This document shows positions 1-10,600 of a stretch of DNA of 64,000 nucleotides, piece by piece. The notes under the pieces are model-generated. The model did not search any database. It saw only the letters and a program-made list of their open reading frames with translations, and was not told the DNA's origin. This DNA is from Methylosinus trichosporium OB3b (lineage in GTDB: Bacteria > Pseudomonadota > Alphaproteobacteria > Rhizobiales > Beijerinckiaceae): contig NZ_CP023738.1 of the NCBI RefSeq assembly GCF_002752655.1, positions 221,281 to 285,280 on the forward strand. Direction: 5' to 3'. The position numbers and the translations under genes were made by a program. Positions within the stretch are counted from its first letter, which is position 1; each line of letters starts with the position of its first letter.

Positions 1-141
1 GTCGAAGATTTTTACGCTGAAATTTATGGCGTTAAAATGCCATCCCTAAGAGAATTATCGACTTATCAGCTAAGGGTTATGCATGACTTTTTGCTGCGGA
101 CCATGCGAGCGCCGAGCCTTTCGGCAGCGGGACGGGGATGA
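1..141 (+). CDS. 3' end of a truncated, unidentified gene
   Basis: The frame is open from the first base to a TGA at 139-141 and gives a 46-residue tail that begins VEDFYAEIYGVKMPSLRELS and ends in SAAGRG. The upstream part lies outside the window. The first 100 bases are clearly AT-richer than the rest of the window, which may mean foreign origin. I do not recognise a family; the spacing of charged and hydrophobic residues looks helical. It could also be a chance open frame, because only 46 codons are visible. Confidence 0.4.
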   Translation, partial: VEDFYAEIYGVKMPSLRELSTYQLRVMHDFLLRTMRAPSLSAAGRG

Positions 142-332
142 CGGGAAACGATTCCCGCCGAGGCGCGCCGCCGCGGAGCGGACACAATGAGCGGCTTTTT
201 CTAGCTGTCCTTCAAACCGGTTTGTCGCCGGCCGAAACGATCGGCGATTGGCGCGCGCAGAGGCGCAACGCGTGCTGCATCGGCCATGTCGACCTCCTCG
301 CCCGGCCGTCGAGCGGCGCCCTATAAATACAC

Positions 333-360
333 TTGTTAGATCGGATAAACGAATTATACC
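333..360 (+). promoter_or_regulatory. Candidate promoter of ribA
   Basis: TTGTTA at 333-338 and TATACC at 355-360 are separated by 16 bases and sit just before ribA. Transcription would start near 366, which fits either a leaderless message from the ATG at 367 or a short leader to the GTG at 394. The rest of 142-332 shows no gene and no FMN-riboswitch-like conserved core that I can recognise. Confidence 0.35.
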
Positions 361-366
361 TCGGGC

Positions 367-1530
367 ATGTTGTTCGCACGGTCGGGAGGCTGCGTGTCGG
401 CTCCATCTGTTTCACGAGGCGCGCCCGGGGCGGCGCGCATCGACGTCGAGCGCGCGATTGCCGAGATTCGCGCGGGTCGGCCGGTCATCCTCCGCGACGC
501 GGCGACGCGCGCTCTCGTCATCGCCGTCGATGCGCTGGACGCCGCCCTCGCCGCGCTGCTTCCGCCCGGGTCGACGCGGCTCGCGCTGACGGCGCCGAGG
601 CTGCGGCGCCTCGGCGTCGCGACGCGGGAGGCCGGCGCCCTCGCATTCGCCGAATTCGATCTCGATCGGCTGGCGACGCTCGCCGTCGATCCAAACGCCC
701 GCCTCGCCGAACCCGTGCGCGCCGCGACCTCCTCGGAGCGAGGCGCTCTGGAACTGATGCGGCTCGCGCAAGCGCTTCCCGCGGCGGTCGTCTCAGAGGC
801 GCCGGCGACGGACGGCGCCTTTCCCGGACTGCTCGGCGTCGAGCTGAAGGATGTGACCGCCTATCGCAGCGACTGCGCGGCGGCGTTGCGCATCGTCTCG
901 CGGGCGAGCGTGCCGCTCGACGGCGCGGCCGACGCCGAATTCATCGTGTTCCGCGGCGGCGAAGGTCTGCGCGACCAGACGGCGATCATCATCGGCAAGC
1001 CGGATTTCGCCGAGCCTGTCTCCGTCCGGCTGCATTCGGCCTGCCTCACCGGCGATCTCTTCGGCAGCCTCAAATGCGATTGTGGCGATCAATTGCGCCA
1101 TGCAGCGCGCCATTTCGCCGAGAACGGCGGCGGCGTGCTGCTCTATCTCGATCAGGAAGGCCGCGGCAATGGACTCGGCAACAAGATCCTCGCCTATGAC
1201 CTCCAGGCCCATGGCTTCGACACTTATGACGCCGACGAGGCGCTCGGCTTCGAGCAGGACGACCGCCGCTTCGAATTCGCCGCCGCCATGCTGAAGGCCC
1301 TGGGCGTGCAACGAGTGCGGCTGCTGACGAATAATCCCGAGAAGATCGCCGCGCTCGGCGTCGCCGGTCTCGAGGTCGTCGCCGATCAACGCATCATGGG
1401 ACGGCGCAATGATCATAACGAGCGCTATCTCGCCGCCAAGCGCGACAAAGCCGGCCATCTTATCGATCTCGACCGCGCTCCACGCGCGAACGGCCGCGCC
1501 CGCACCCTCGCCGACCCTTCGCCGTTGTGA
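367..1530 (+). CDS. ribA: GTP cyclohydrolase II with degenerate N-terminal domain
   Basis: This enzyme opens GTP to the diaminopyrimidine precursor, with loss of formate and pyrophosphate, the first step of riboflavin synthesis. The catalytic half (about residues 205-370) has the zinc-binding HSACLTGD...KCDCG cysteines, the DQEGRGNGLGNKI loop and the LLTNNPEK signature. The first ~190 residues begin with AIAEIRAGRPVILRD, which resembles the start of RibB (DHBP synthase), but the acidic DDEDREN catalytic loop of RibB is absent. Its own partner activity is therefore probably lost (inference). At 387 residues it is almost twice the length of E. coli RibA (~196). The ATG at 367 is used here; a GTG at 394, preceded by GGGAGG, is a strong alternative start. 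The gene stands alone; other flavin genes are not adjacent, although a RibD-like reductase lies at 20.5 kb. Confidence 0.93.
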   Translation: MLFARSGGCVSAPSVSRGAPGAARIDVERAIAEIRAGRPVILRDAATRALVIAVDALDAALAALLPPGSTRLALTAPRLRRLGVATREAGALAFAEFDLDRLATLAVDPNARLAEPVRAATSSERGALELMRLAQALPAAVVSEAPATDGAFPGLLGVELKDVTAYRSDCAAALRIVSRASVPLDGAADAEFIVFRGGEGLRDQTAIIIGKPDFAEPVSVRLHSACLTGDLFGSLKCDCGDQLRHAARHFAENGGGVLLYLDQEGRGNGLGNKILAYDLQAHGFDTYDADEALGFEQDDRRFEFAAAMLKALGVQRVRLLTNNPEKIAALGVAGLEVVADQRIMGRRNDHNERYLAAKRDKAGHLIDLDRAPRANGRARTLADPSPL

Positions 1531-1555
1531 CAAGTCGGCGGCGAGAATGCTGGAA

Positions 1556-1584
1556 ATGACATTGATTATTCCTATCGATATTAT
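1556..1584 (+). promoter_or_regulatory. Sigma70-type promoter of the PepSY-RND operon
   Basis: ATGACA (1556-1561) and TATTAT (1579-1584) are separated by 17 bases in an AT-rich island between ribA and the PepSY gene. The string AATGACATTG also occurs, on the other strand, in the promoter of the desaturase gene near 13.2 kb. Confidence 0.5.
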
Positions 1585-1699
1585 ATAGTTTTGTCGGGTG
1601 CGGCCGGCGGAGATGCGCCGCGACGACACCCGGACATTTCAGCTGCCGCGCGACGCTCGGAGCCTCGCCGACCCGCGCTACGAAGAAAGCATCGGACCG

Positions 1700-3205
1700 A
1701 TGAATAGTCTCATCTTTCTGCACCGCTGGATCGGCGTCGTGCTGGCGCTGTTCATGCTCGTCTGGTTCTCCACCGGACTCGTCATCGCCTTCCTCGCGGC
1801 GCCGCCGATCACCCGCGCGCAGCAGCTCGCCCATGCCGAGAGCCTCGCGCCGGAGACGGGCTGGCTCTCGCTCGGCGATGCGCTCGAGGCGCGCGCCCGC
1901 AGCGGGCGCCATGGCGAGGAGGACGGAGTCGTCGCCGAAGGACGGCTCGTTCGCGTCGCCGGCGCGCCGGTTTGGCTGATCGAGAACCAATTCGGACGGC
2001 GTTCCGCCATTTCGGCGCTGGACGGCGTGCCCATCGTCTTCTCCCCCGAGCAGGCGCGGCGCATCGCCGATCTCTGGGCCGAGGGCGCCGATCTCGTCTA
2101 CAGCGGCTCGGAAGAGGCGCCGGTCGGCGTTCGCAACGCTGAAACGCTGCGGCCCTTCCATCGTTTCTCGGCCCGGGACGGCCGCGAGATCGTCGTCTCC
2201 GCGCGCACCGGCGAGGTCGTGCAATCGGCGACGCGCAGCGAGCGCGCTCTGATCTACGCCGGCAATTGGCTTCATCTCTTCCGCTGGCTCGACCTCGTCG
2301 GCGCCGGCGACTATCGCCGCGCGGCGCTGTCTTGGGCCGGCTTCTTCGCGGCCGCCGCCGCGCTCACCGGCGTCATTCTCGGCTTCGCGAAATGGAGGCC
2401 CGGCTTCTTCGGCCGCCCGACCTATTCGCGCGGCCGCACGCAGCCCTATCGCGAGTTCTTTTTCGCCTATCATTTCTGGGCCGGACTGATCGGCGGCGTC
2501 TTCGCCCTCTTATGGGCGGCGAGCGGTTTCTTCTCCACCAATCCCGGGCAAATCTTCTCGCAGCCGACGCCGAGCCCGGAGGAGGTCGCGCGCTATCGCA
2601 GCGTCGGGGGCGTTGGGGCCATGGCGAGCGCCACCTCCGCCAACGTCGCGACGCTGGCGCCGGAAACGGTGGCTCTGTCCTGGAGCCGCATCGGCGACGA
2701 CGCCGTTCTTCTCGCCGTCTCGCGTGACGGAGAGAGGCGCGCGCTCGAGACGGGACGAACCAAAGCGGCGTTCGGCGAAGACGCCCTCGCCGCGGCCGTC
2801 GCGCGCCTCGCCGGAGCGACGCCGATCGCCGGCCGCGAGCTGCTGATCGATTACGACAGTTATTACTACCCCAATCATCACCAGTCGCGGATCGACAAGC
2901 CGCTTCCGGTCCTGCGCGTGGACCTTGCAGACGCCGGCGGCACGTCGCTCTACATCGATCCGGTCGACGGCCGCCTGCTGGCCAAGTTCGATGCGAGCCG
3001 GCGCGTCTATCGCTGGCTCTATTCCGCGGTCCATCATTGGGATTTCGGCCCGTTCCAAAATCAATGGCTGTGGAACGGTTGGATGGCGCTGTGGGTGTTC
3101 TTCGGCCTCGCTCTGTCGACCACCGCGGTCGTGCTCGCCTGGCGGCGCCTGCGCCGTAGCATCCCGCAAAGGGAACGGCGCGCGCTCGCAGCGCAGAAAG
3201 CCTGA
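1700..3205 (+). CDS. PepSY-associated transmembrane protein (iron-uptake reductase family)
   Basis: A membrane protein of 501 residues of the PepSY/PiuB type. Such proteins lie beside siderophore systems and are thought to move electrons across the inner membrane to reduce ferric chelates (FpvG, FoxB). Visible features are an N-terminal helix after LHRW, a periplasmic section, a central helix pair around residues 205-300 with conserved histidines (NWLHLF, YHFWAGL), a second PepSY-like section and a last helix after HHWDFG. Translation from ATG 1700, preceded by GAAGAAAG, starts directly at the first membrane helix; an upstream ATG at 1598 would add 34 arginine-rich residues and is less likely. 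The next gene starts 46 bases downstream, so it is probably cotranscribed with the RND pump. This suggests reduction or export of a metal chelate, which is an inference only. Confidence 0.82.
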   Translation: MNSLIFLHRWIGVVLALFMLVWFSTGLVIAFLAAPPITRAQQLAHAESLAPETGWLSLGDALEARARSGRHGEEDGVVAEGRLVRVAGAPVWLIENQFGRRSAISALDGVPIVFSPEQARRIADLWAEGADLVYSGSEEAPVGVRNAETLRPFHRFSARDGREIVVSARTGEVVQSATRSERALIYAGNWLHLFRWLDLVGAGDYRRAALSWAGFFAAAAALTGVILGFAKWRPGFFGRPTYSRGRTQPYREFFFAYHFWAGLIGGVFALLWAASGFFSTNPGQIFSQPTPSPEEVARYRSVGGVGAMASATSANVATLAPETVALSWSRIGDDAVLLAVSRDGERRALETGRTKAAFGEDALAAAVARLAGATPIAGRELLIDYDSYYYPNHHQSRIDKPLPVLRVDLADAGGTSLYIDPVDGRLLAKFDASRRVYRWLYSAVHHWDFGPFQNQWLWNGWMALWVFFGLALSTTAVVLAWRRLRRSIPQRERRALAAQKA

Positions 3206-3251
3206 TCGACCGGCCTGCGACGTCAGCCCCATACTCGCGCGGAGTTGCAAA

Positions 3252-4547
3252 ATGAGTTCCGATGTCGGCGACGCCGCCCCGGCGCCACACGCTTTCGAAT
3301 TCGCCCTGCGGCGCATGGTGAAACGAAAGATCGCATCGCGCATCGCGCTCGTCGCGCTGCTCGCCGGCGCAGTCTTCGCGGCATGGCGCTATTATTCGAG
3401 CGAAGCCGCTCGAACGCCGTCGGCCGGCGCGCGCGGACCAGCGACGACCGTCGCGACGGCGGAGGTGGTGCGCGGCGACTTTCCCGTCGTCGTCTCGGCG
3501 CTCGGCACGGTGACGGCCACCGCGACGGCCGTCGTCAAGCCGCAGGTCTCCGGGCCCCTGCTGAAGGTGCGGTATACGGAAGGGCAGGAGGTCGCAGCGG
3601 GAGACATATTGGCCGAGATCGATCCGCGCCCTTTCGAGCTCGCATTGGCGCAGGCGGAGGGCCAGCTGCAAAAAGACGAGGCGCTGCTCAGAAACGCCGA
3701 GCGCGATCTCACCCGTTACGAATCTCTACGCAACAAGATAAAGGATGGCGTTTCCGGACAGCAGCTCGACACGCAGAAAGCGCTGATCGGGCAATATCGC
3801 GCGGCGGTCGACATCGACCGCGCGCTGGTCGGCCGGGCGCGGCTCGATCTCGACTATACGCATATCGCCGCGCCGATCGGCGGCCGTATCGGTCTGCGCC
3901 AGGTCGATCCCGGCAACATCGTGCAGACCAGCGATCCCAATGGCGTCGCCGTGGTGACCCGCCTCTCGCCGATCACAGTGATCTTCAGCCTGCCGGAGGC
4001 GAAGTTGCAGAGCGTGCTGAAGCGATTTCGCTTCGGCGAGAGCCTCGCCGTCATCGCTTACGACCACGATCGCGCCGCGCAAATCGCGCGCGGCGTGCTC
4101 TATGCGATCGACAATCAGATCGACGCCTCCTCCGGAACCGTGCGGCTACGCGCGGAATTCGCCAATGAGGACGAGGCTCTCTACCCCAATCAATTCGTCA
4201 ACGCCGAATTGACCGTCGAGACATTGAAGGAAGTCGTCCTCGCTCCCGCCGCCGCGCTGCAGCGCGGAGCAAAGGGACCTTTCGTCTATGCGCTCGACGG
4301 CGACGAAAAGGTCGCCGTGCGTTCGGTGCGCCTCGGCCCGAGCGACGGCGAGCGGGCGGTGATCGAAAGCGGCTTGGAGCCCGGCCAGCGAGTCGTGGTG
4401 GAAGGCGTCGATCGCCTGCGCGACGGCGCCAAGGTCATCGTGACACGTCCGTCGAAGGGCGAGCCTTCCAAGGCCGGCGATCCGGCGGCGGGCAAGCGCA
4501 AGGAGCCGCCAGCAGAGCGCCGCGCGGAGAAGGCCGAGGCGCGATGA
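3252..4547 (+). CDS. RND efflux periplasmic adaptor (MdtA-like)
   Basis: Membrane fusion protein of 431 residues that would bridge the inner-membrane RND permeases and an outer-membrane channel. A single N-terminal membrane helix (about residues 28-45) anchors it. It is followed by the lipoyl half-motif VKPQVSGPLLKVRYTEGQEV, an alpha-hairpin (about 130-200), a second lipoyl half (DYTHIAAPIGGRIG), a beta-barrel and a C-terminal tail rich in Lys, Glu and Pro. The DPGNIVQTSDPNGVAVVTRL stretch is typical of MdtA. ATG 3252 follows GGAG at 3241-3244; ATG 3315 is an alternative start. It overlaps the following permease gene by four bases (ATGA), so coupled translation is likely. No outer-membrane factor is encoded in this operon; it may use a shared TolC or the OMF at 27.1 kb. 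Confidence 0.92.
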   Translation: MSSDVGDAAPAPHAFEFALRRMVKRKIASRIALVALLAGAVFAAWRYYSSEAARTPSAGARGPATTVATAEVVRGDFPVVVSALGTVTATATAVVKPQVSGPLLKVRYTEGQEVAAGDILAEIDPRPFELALAQAEGQLQKDEALLRNAERDLTRYESLRNKIKDGVSGQQLDTQKALIGQYRAAVDIDRALVGRARLDLDYTHIAAPIGGRIGLRQVDPGNIVQTSDPNGVAVVTRLSPITVIFSLPEAKLQSVLKRFRFGESLAVIAYDHDRAAQIARGVLYAIDNQIDASSGTVRLRAEFANEDEALYPNQFVNAELTVETLKEVVLAPAAALQRGAKGPFVYALDGDEKVAVRSVRLGPSDGERAVIESGLEPGQRVVVEGVDRLRDGAKVIVTRPSKGEPSKAGDPAAGKRKEPPAERRAEKAEAR

Positions 4548-7500
4548 GCGCCTTCGATATCTCGCGGCCCTTCATAGAGCGACCGGTCGCGACCACTTTG
4601 ACGATGGCGGCAATCTTTCTCGCCGGGCTCATCGGCTATCGCCTTCTTCCCGTTTCGGCGCTCCCGCAGATCGATTATCCGACGATCGAGGTTCGCACCT
4701 TCCATCCCGGCGCCAGTCCCGAAGTCGTCGCAGCGACGATCACGGCGCCGCTGGAGCGCCAGCTCGGACAGACGCCCGGCCTCACAGAAATCGCCTCGAC
4801 GAGCTCGGGCGGCGCTTCGATCATCACCCTGCAATTCAGCTTGAAACTATCGCTCGACGCCGCCGAGCAGCAGGTGCAGGCGGCAATCAACGCAGCTGCG
4901 AGCTTTCTGCCGACCGATCTGCCGGCGCCGCCAGTCTACGCCAAGATCAATCCGGCCGATGCGCCGGTTCTGACCCTGGCGCTGCGCTCGACGACCATGC
5001 CGTTGACGCAAGTGCAGGATCTCGCCGATAGCCGCGTCGCGCAAAAAATCTCGCAGCTCTCGGGCGTCGGACTGGTGAGCGTCTCGGGCGGCCATCGCCC
5101 GGCCGTCGTGGTGCGCGCCGATACGGCGAAGCTCGCTGCGCATAATCTCTCGCTCGAGGATCTGCGCGCGACGATCTCCAACGCCAATGTCGATCTGCCG
5201 AAGGGAACCATCGACGGGCGCAGCCGCCAGTTCGCCATCGACGCCAATGATCAGCTGCAGAGCGCGCGCGACTATGAAGGACTCGTCGTCGCCTATCGCG
5301 CCGGCGGCCCGGTGCGGCTGCAGGATGTGGCGGAGGTGGCGGACGGCTCGGAGAACCGCGAGCTCGGCGCCTTCACCGATCTCGAGCCCGCGATCATAGT
5401 CGATGTGAAGCGGCAGCCCGGCGCCAATGTCGTCGCCGTCGTCGATCAGATAAAGACCCTGCTGCCGGCGCTCGCCGCTTCTCTTCCAGCCACGGTGGAT
5501 CTCGTCGTCCTCACAGACCGAACAACGGCTATTCGCGCCTCGATTCACGACGTCGAAATGGAGCTTCTGTTCTCCATCGCCCTCGTCGTCGCCGTGATCT
5601 TCCTGTTTCTGCGCAGTCCGCGCGCCACGATCATTCCGAGCGTCTCCGTGCCCTTGTCGCTGATCGGCGCCTTCGCCGTGATGTATCTGCTCGGCTACAG
5701 CCTCAATAATCTCACGCTGATGGCGCTGACGATCGCCACCGGCTTCGTCGTCGACGACGCGATCGTCATGATCGAGAACATCTCCCGTTATATCGAGCGC
5801 GGCGAGACGCCGCTCGCCGCCGCTCTCATCGGCGCGCGCGAGATCGGCTTCACCATCGTCTCGCTCACCATCTCGCTCATCGCCGTCCTGATCCCGCTCT
5901 TGTTCATGAGCGATGTCGTCGGGCGTCTGTTTCGCGAATTCGCGGTCACGCTCGCAGTCACCATCGTGATCTCGGCGATCGTGTCGTTGACGCTGGCGCC
6001 GATGCTCTGCGCCAAGCTGCTGACGGCTCACGACGCCCATGCGCATGATGCGAAGGGCGCGCACGACTGGTTCGATCGCCTGAGCGACGCCTATGCCGTC
6101 GCCCTGCGCTTCGTGCTCGCGCACTCCCGCACGACGCTCGCCGTGTTCGTGGCGACGCTGGCGCTGACCGGCGTCCTCTATCTGACGATCCCGAAGGGGT
6201 TTTTCCCGACGCAGGACACCGGCCTCGTGCAAGGCTTCTTCGAGGGCGGACAGTCGCTCAACTACGAGGCGATGACGCACAAGCAGCTCGACCTCGTCGC
6301 GCTGCTGCTCGAGGATCCGGCCGTCGAAAATGTCTCGTCCTTTCTCGGCGTGGACGGCGTCAATCGCACGCTCGACAGCACGCGCTTGCTGATCGAGCTG
6401 AAGCCGAAAGCGGAGCGCTCCGGCGCGATCGCAGACATCACACGGAGACTGCAGGATTCGGCGCGAATGCGCGCCGTCGGCGCGCTCTATCTGCAACCCG
6501 CGCAAGATCTGTCGATCGATTCCAGCGTGAGCCGCGGCGAATTCCATTTCGCTCTGCAGGACGCCAACCCCGCCGAGCTCGCCGATTACGCGCGCCGCCT
6601 CGTCGACGATTTGTCCCATGCTCCGGCGCTGCGTGACGTCGCCAGCAGCGCGCGCGACGGCGGCAGTGCGCTGTTCATCGAGATCGACCGTGAAAAGGCC
6701 GCGCGATACGGGGTCGGGGTCGCGACGATCGACAACATCCTGTACGACGCCTTCGGTCAACGCATCGTCTCGACGCTCTTCACGCAGACCAGTCAATATC
6801 GTGTGATTCTCGAGGCGGCGACGCGCGCGCGGTCGGGGCGCGAGACCCTCGCGGAATTGCGCGTGCCGACCAATGGCGGCCGGCAGACGCCGCTCGACAC
6901 CTTCGTCTCCGTCCGTGAGATCGCGGAGCCCCTCTCCATCGATCATCTCGCGCAATTTCCGGCGACGACGATCTCCTTCAATCTCGCTCCTGGCTATTCG
7001 CTCGGCGCCGCCATGGAGGCGCTGCGAACCGCCCAGGCTTCCATCGGAACGCCAGCCAGCGTCATCACCGTGTTTCAGGGCGCAACGCACGCCTTCAACG
7101 CTTCCTCGGTCAGCACGCTGCTGCTCATTCTCGCGGCAATCGTCACCGTCTATATCGTGCTCGGCGTGCTCTATGAGAGCTACATCCATCCTCTGACCAT
7201 TCTCTCGACACTGCCATCGGCCGGCATCGGCGCCTTGCTCGCGTTGATGCTGGCCGGCGACGATCTCGGCGTGATCGGCATCATCGGCGTCATCCTGCTC
7301 ATCGGCATCGTCAAGAAAAACGCCATCATGATGATCGACTTTGCGTTGCAAGCGCAGAGGGACGAAGGCCTCGCGCCGCGCGAGGCGATCTACAAAGCCT
7401 GCATTCTCCGCTTCCGGCCGATTTTGATGACGACGCTCGCGGCGCTTCTCGGCGCGCTGCCGCTGCTGCTCGGCTCCGGCGAAGGCGCGGAGCTGCGCCA

Positions 7501-7648
7501 GCCGCTCGGCGCATCGATCGTCGGCGGGCTGATCTTCAGCCAGATCCTCACGCTATTCACGACGCCGGTGATCTATCTCGCATTCGACGGATGGACGAAA
7601 CCGGCCTCTCTCCGCGTCGGGCAGGCGAAGGAGCGCGAAGCGGCATGA
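4544..7648 (+). CDS. RND multidrug efflux permease, MdtB-like subunit
   Basis: Proton-driven inner-membrane pump subunit of 1,034 residues, the normal length for the HAE1 family. N-terminal FIERPVATTLTMAAIFLAG is the usual first helix. The proton-relay aspartates in helix 4 are present in TGFVVDDAIVMIEN, and the helix-10 lysine is present in IGIVKKNAIMMID. Two large periplasmic loops follow helices 1 and 7. It overlaps both neighbours by four bases. MdtB and MdtC form a mixed trimer in E. coli; the tandem pair here, with an MdtA-like adaptor, suggests the same. Substrates cannot be read from the sequence. The PepSY gene upstream hints at a metal-binding compound rather than a general drug pump. 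Confidence 0.93.
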   Translation: MSAFDISRPFIERPVATTLTMAAIFLAGLIGYRLLPVSALPQIDYPTIEVRTFHPGASPEVVAATITAPLERQLGQTPGLTEIASTSSGGASIITLQFSLKLSLDAAEQQVQAAINAAASFLPTDLPAPPVYAKINPADAPVLTLALRSTTMPLTQVQDLADSRVAQKISQLSGVGLVSVSGGHRPAVVVRADTAKLAAHNLSLEDLRATISNANVDLPKGTIDGRSRQFAIDANDQLQSARDYEGLVVAYRAGGPVRLQDVAEVADGSENRELGAFTDLEPAIIVDVKRQPGANVVAVVDQIKTLLPALAASLPATVDLVVLTDRTTAIRASIHDVEMELLFSIALVVAVIFLFLRSPRATIIPSVSVPLSLIGAFAVMYLLGYSLNNLTLMALTIATGFVVDDAIVMIENISRYIERGETPLAAALIGAREIGFTIVSLTISLIAVLIPLLFMSDVVGRLFREFAVTLAVTIVISAIVSLTLAPMLCAKLLTAHDAHAHDAKGAHDWFDRLSDAYAVALRFVLAHSRTTLAVFVATLALTGVLYLTIPKGFFPTQDTGLVQGFFEGGQSLNYEAMTHKQLDLVALLLEDPAVENVSSFLGVDGVNRTLDSTRLLIELKPKAERSGAIADITRRLQDSARMRAVGALYLQPAQDLSIDSSVSRGEFHFALQDANPAELADYARRLVDDLSHAPALRDVASSARDGGSALFIEIDREKAARYGVGVATIDNILYDAFGQRIVSTLFTQTSQYRVILEAATRARSGRETLAELRVPTNGGRQTPLDTFVSVREIAEPLSIDHLAQFPATTISFNLAPGYSLGAAMEALRTAQASIGTPASVITVFQGATHAFNASSVSTLLLILAAIVTVYIVLGVLYESYIHPLTILSTLPSAGIGALLALMLAGDDLGVIGIIGVILLIGIVKKNAIMMIDFALQAQRDEGLAPREAIYKACILRFRPILMTTLAALLGALPLLLGSGEGAELRQPLGASIVGGLIFSQILTLFTTPVIYLAFDGWTKPASLRVGQAKEREAA

Positions 7649-10600
7649 GCATCACCGCGGCGGCCATCGCCCGTCCCGTGGCCACGAGCCTTCTCATGTT
7701 GGGAGTCGTGCTCGCCGGCCTCTCCGCCTCGCTCCTTCTGCCGAGAGCGCCGATTCCCAATATCGACTTTCCGGTGATCGGAATTACCGCGTCGATGCCG
7801 GGCGCGAGCCCGGAGACCATGGCGGCCTCGGTGGCGACGCCTCTGGAACGCCGTCTCGGACAGATCGCCGGAGTAACGGAAATGACGTCGTCGAGTTCGC
7901 TCGGCTCGACGCGCATCTCGCTCCAATTCGATCTCGACCGTAATATCGACGGCGCACAACGTGACATTCAGGCAGCGATCGCGGCGGCGCGCGCCGATCT
8001 TCCGCAGGCGCTGCGCAACAACCCGACCTTTCGCACCTCGAATCCGGCCGAAGTCCCGATCGTGATCTTGGCCCTGTTCTCGGATCGGCTGACCTCGGGG
8101 CAGTTGTTCGAGGTCGCCGCCAATGTTCTGCAGCAGAAATATGCGCAGATCGAGGGTGTGGGCGAGGTCTCGGTCGGCGGCGCGGCTCTGCCGGCGGTGC
8201 GGGTCGAGCTCGACGCCCCGGCGCTATATGCGCATGGCGTCTCGCTCGAGGATGTGCGCGCCGCGCTGCAAGCCGCCAATTTCAACGGACCGAAGGGCTT
8301 CATCGACGAGCGCGATCGGCGCCTGACGCTCTACGCTAATGATCAATCGCGCAAAGCGGCCGACTATGAGGGTCTCGTCGTCGCCTATCGCAGCGGCGCG
8401 GCCGTGAAGTTGAAGGACATCGCCGATGTCGTCGATTCGGTCGAGGACGTTCGCAACCATGGACTCAGCAATGGCCGGACCGCCGTGCAGATTCGCATCT
8501 TTCGGCAGCCGGGCGCCAATTTCATCGATGTCGTCGATCGCATCAGGGCTTTGACGGCGCCGCTGGCGGCCGCTCTGCCGGCGGATGTGGAGATGCGCAT
8601 CGTGCAGGACCGGACCCTGACCATTCGCGCATCTCTCCACGAGATCGAATCGACGCTGCTGATCACGGTTCTGCTCGTCGTGCTCGTCGTTTTCCTTTCG
8701 CTGCGGGACGCCCGCGCGACCTTTCCGGCGAGCGTCTGCGTTCCCGTCTCGCTGATCGGCGCCTTGGGCGTGATGTATCTCCTCGACTACAGCCTCGATA
8801 ATCTGTCGCTGATGGCGCTGACCATCGCCACGGGCTTCATCGTCGACGACGCCATCGTCGTCGTCGAAAATATCGCGCGTCGGATCGAAGCGGGCGAGCC
8901 GCCCCGCGCCGCGGCGCTGACGGGCGCCCGCGAGGTCGCGCCGACGGTGTTGTCGATGAGCCTCTCGCTGGTCGCGGTGTTTCTGCCGATCCTGTTCATG
9001 GGCGGCATCATCGGCCGGATGATGCGCGAATTCGCCATGACCTTGTCGGTTGCGATCCTCGTGTCACTGGTCCTTTCGGTCAGCGTGACGCCGATGCTGT
9101 GCTCACGCATCTTGCACGGCCATGCCGGACCTCCGCAATTTTTCCTGCTGCGGTGGAGCGAGCGCGCTTTTTCGGCGCTGCATCGATCTTATGTGCGAAC
9201 GCTCGATGTCGCGCTGGCGCGGCCGGGCGTCACATTCGCGACGCTCCTCGCGACGATCCTGCTCAATTTCCATTTGCTCCAGATCATTCCCAAAGGCTTT
9301 TTCCCAATTCAGGATTCAGGACGAATGCGCGGCGCGATCGTCGCCGATCAGAGCATCTCTTTCGCGGGGATGAAGGAGAAGCTCGTGCAATTCGTTGCGA
9401 TCCTCGAGGCCGATCCGGGAGTCGAGTCGGCGTCCGCCGTGATCGGCGGCAGCTTCGGGCCCGGCGGTCCGGTCAATATCGCCGACATGCTCGTGACATT
9501 GAAGCCGCTCGACGAGCGCAAGGCCTCCGCCGACGAGATCATGGCGCGTCTGCGTCCAAAGTTCGCGCGCGTGGGCGGCGCGAGCCTGTTTCTGCAATCG
9601 GTGCAGGACATCCGCATGGGCGGGCGAACCGGCAATGCGATGTTTCAATATACGCTGCTCTCCGACGATCTCGAGCAATTGCGCACATTCGCTCCGCTCA
9701 TCGTAGAGGCGCTGCGACGCGACAAGACTCTTGTCGACGTAAGCTCGGATCAACAGGACAGGGGTCTTCGCCGCAGCATTGTGATGGATCGCTCCAAGGC
9801 CGCGCGCTTCGGCCTGCCAGCGAGCGCGATCGACAACACGCTCTACGACGCTTACGGGCAACGCCAAGTCTCGACGATCTACGAGCCGCTCAACCAATAT
9901 CATGTGGTGATGGAGGTCGCTCCGAATCTTCAAGGAACCGGGGAATCGCTCGACAATCTCTACATCGGGGCAGACGCCGCCGCGGCGCGGCGTGTGTTCT
10001 CCCCGCGCGCTTCGATGAGCGCGAGAAGCGTCGTCAACAGCGCGCCGGCGCCGATGATTCCGCTGTCGTCGCTCGCGCGCTTCGATGACGGCGTGACGCC
10101 GCTGCAAGTCAATCATCAAGGCCATTTCGCCGCGATCACGATCTCTTTCAATCTGGCCGAGGGTAAGTCGCTGGGCGACGCCGCGAGCGCGATCGCCGCA
10201 GAGATCGCCAAATCCGGCGCGCCCGGCTCGATCCAAGGCGTCTTCTCCGGCAACGCCGCCGGCTACCAAGATGCGCTCGCCAATCAACCCTTGATGATCG
10301 CGGCCGCTCTGACCGTGGTCTATATCGTGCTCGGGATCCTCTATGAGAGCTTCCTGCATCCGCTGACCATTCTGTCGACACTTCCGTCGGCGGGCGTCGG
10401 CGCTTTTCTCGCGCTGCTCGGCTGCGGAACGGAGCTCAGCATCGTCGCCATGATCGGCGTGCTCCTGCTCATCGGCATCGTGAAGAAAAACGCCATCATT
10501 CTAGTCGATTTCGCGCTCGACGCGGAACGGCGGCGCGGGCTCTCGCCCGAGGCGGCGATACGTGAAGCCTGCCGAACGCGCTTTCGTCCGATTCTCATCA

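Noticed and set aside
142..366. FMN riboswitch upstream of ribA
   Set aside because: I could not find the conserved core helices; a simple promoter explains the region better.
4847..7351. Very long open frame on the minus strand opposite the first RND permease
   Set aside because: It is rich in Arg, Asp, Gln and His, as expected for the antisense of a high-GC gene, has no domain, and the opposite frame is a clear RND permease.
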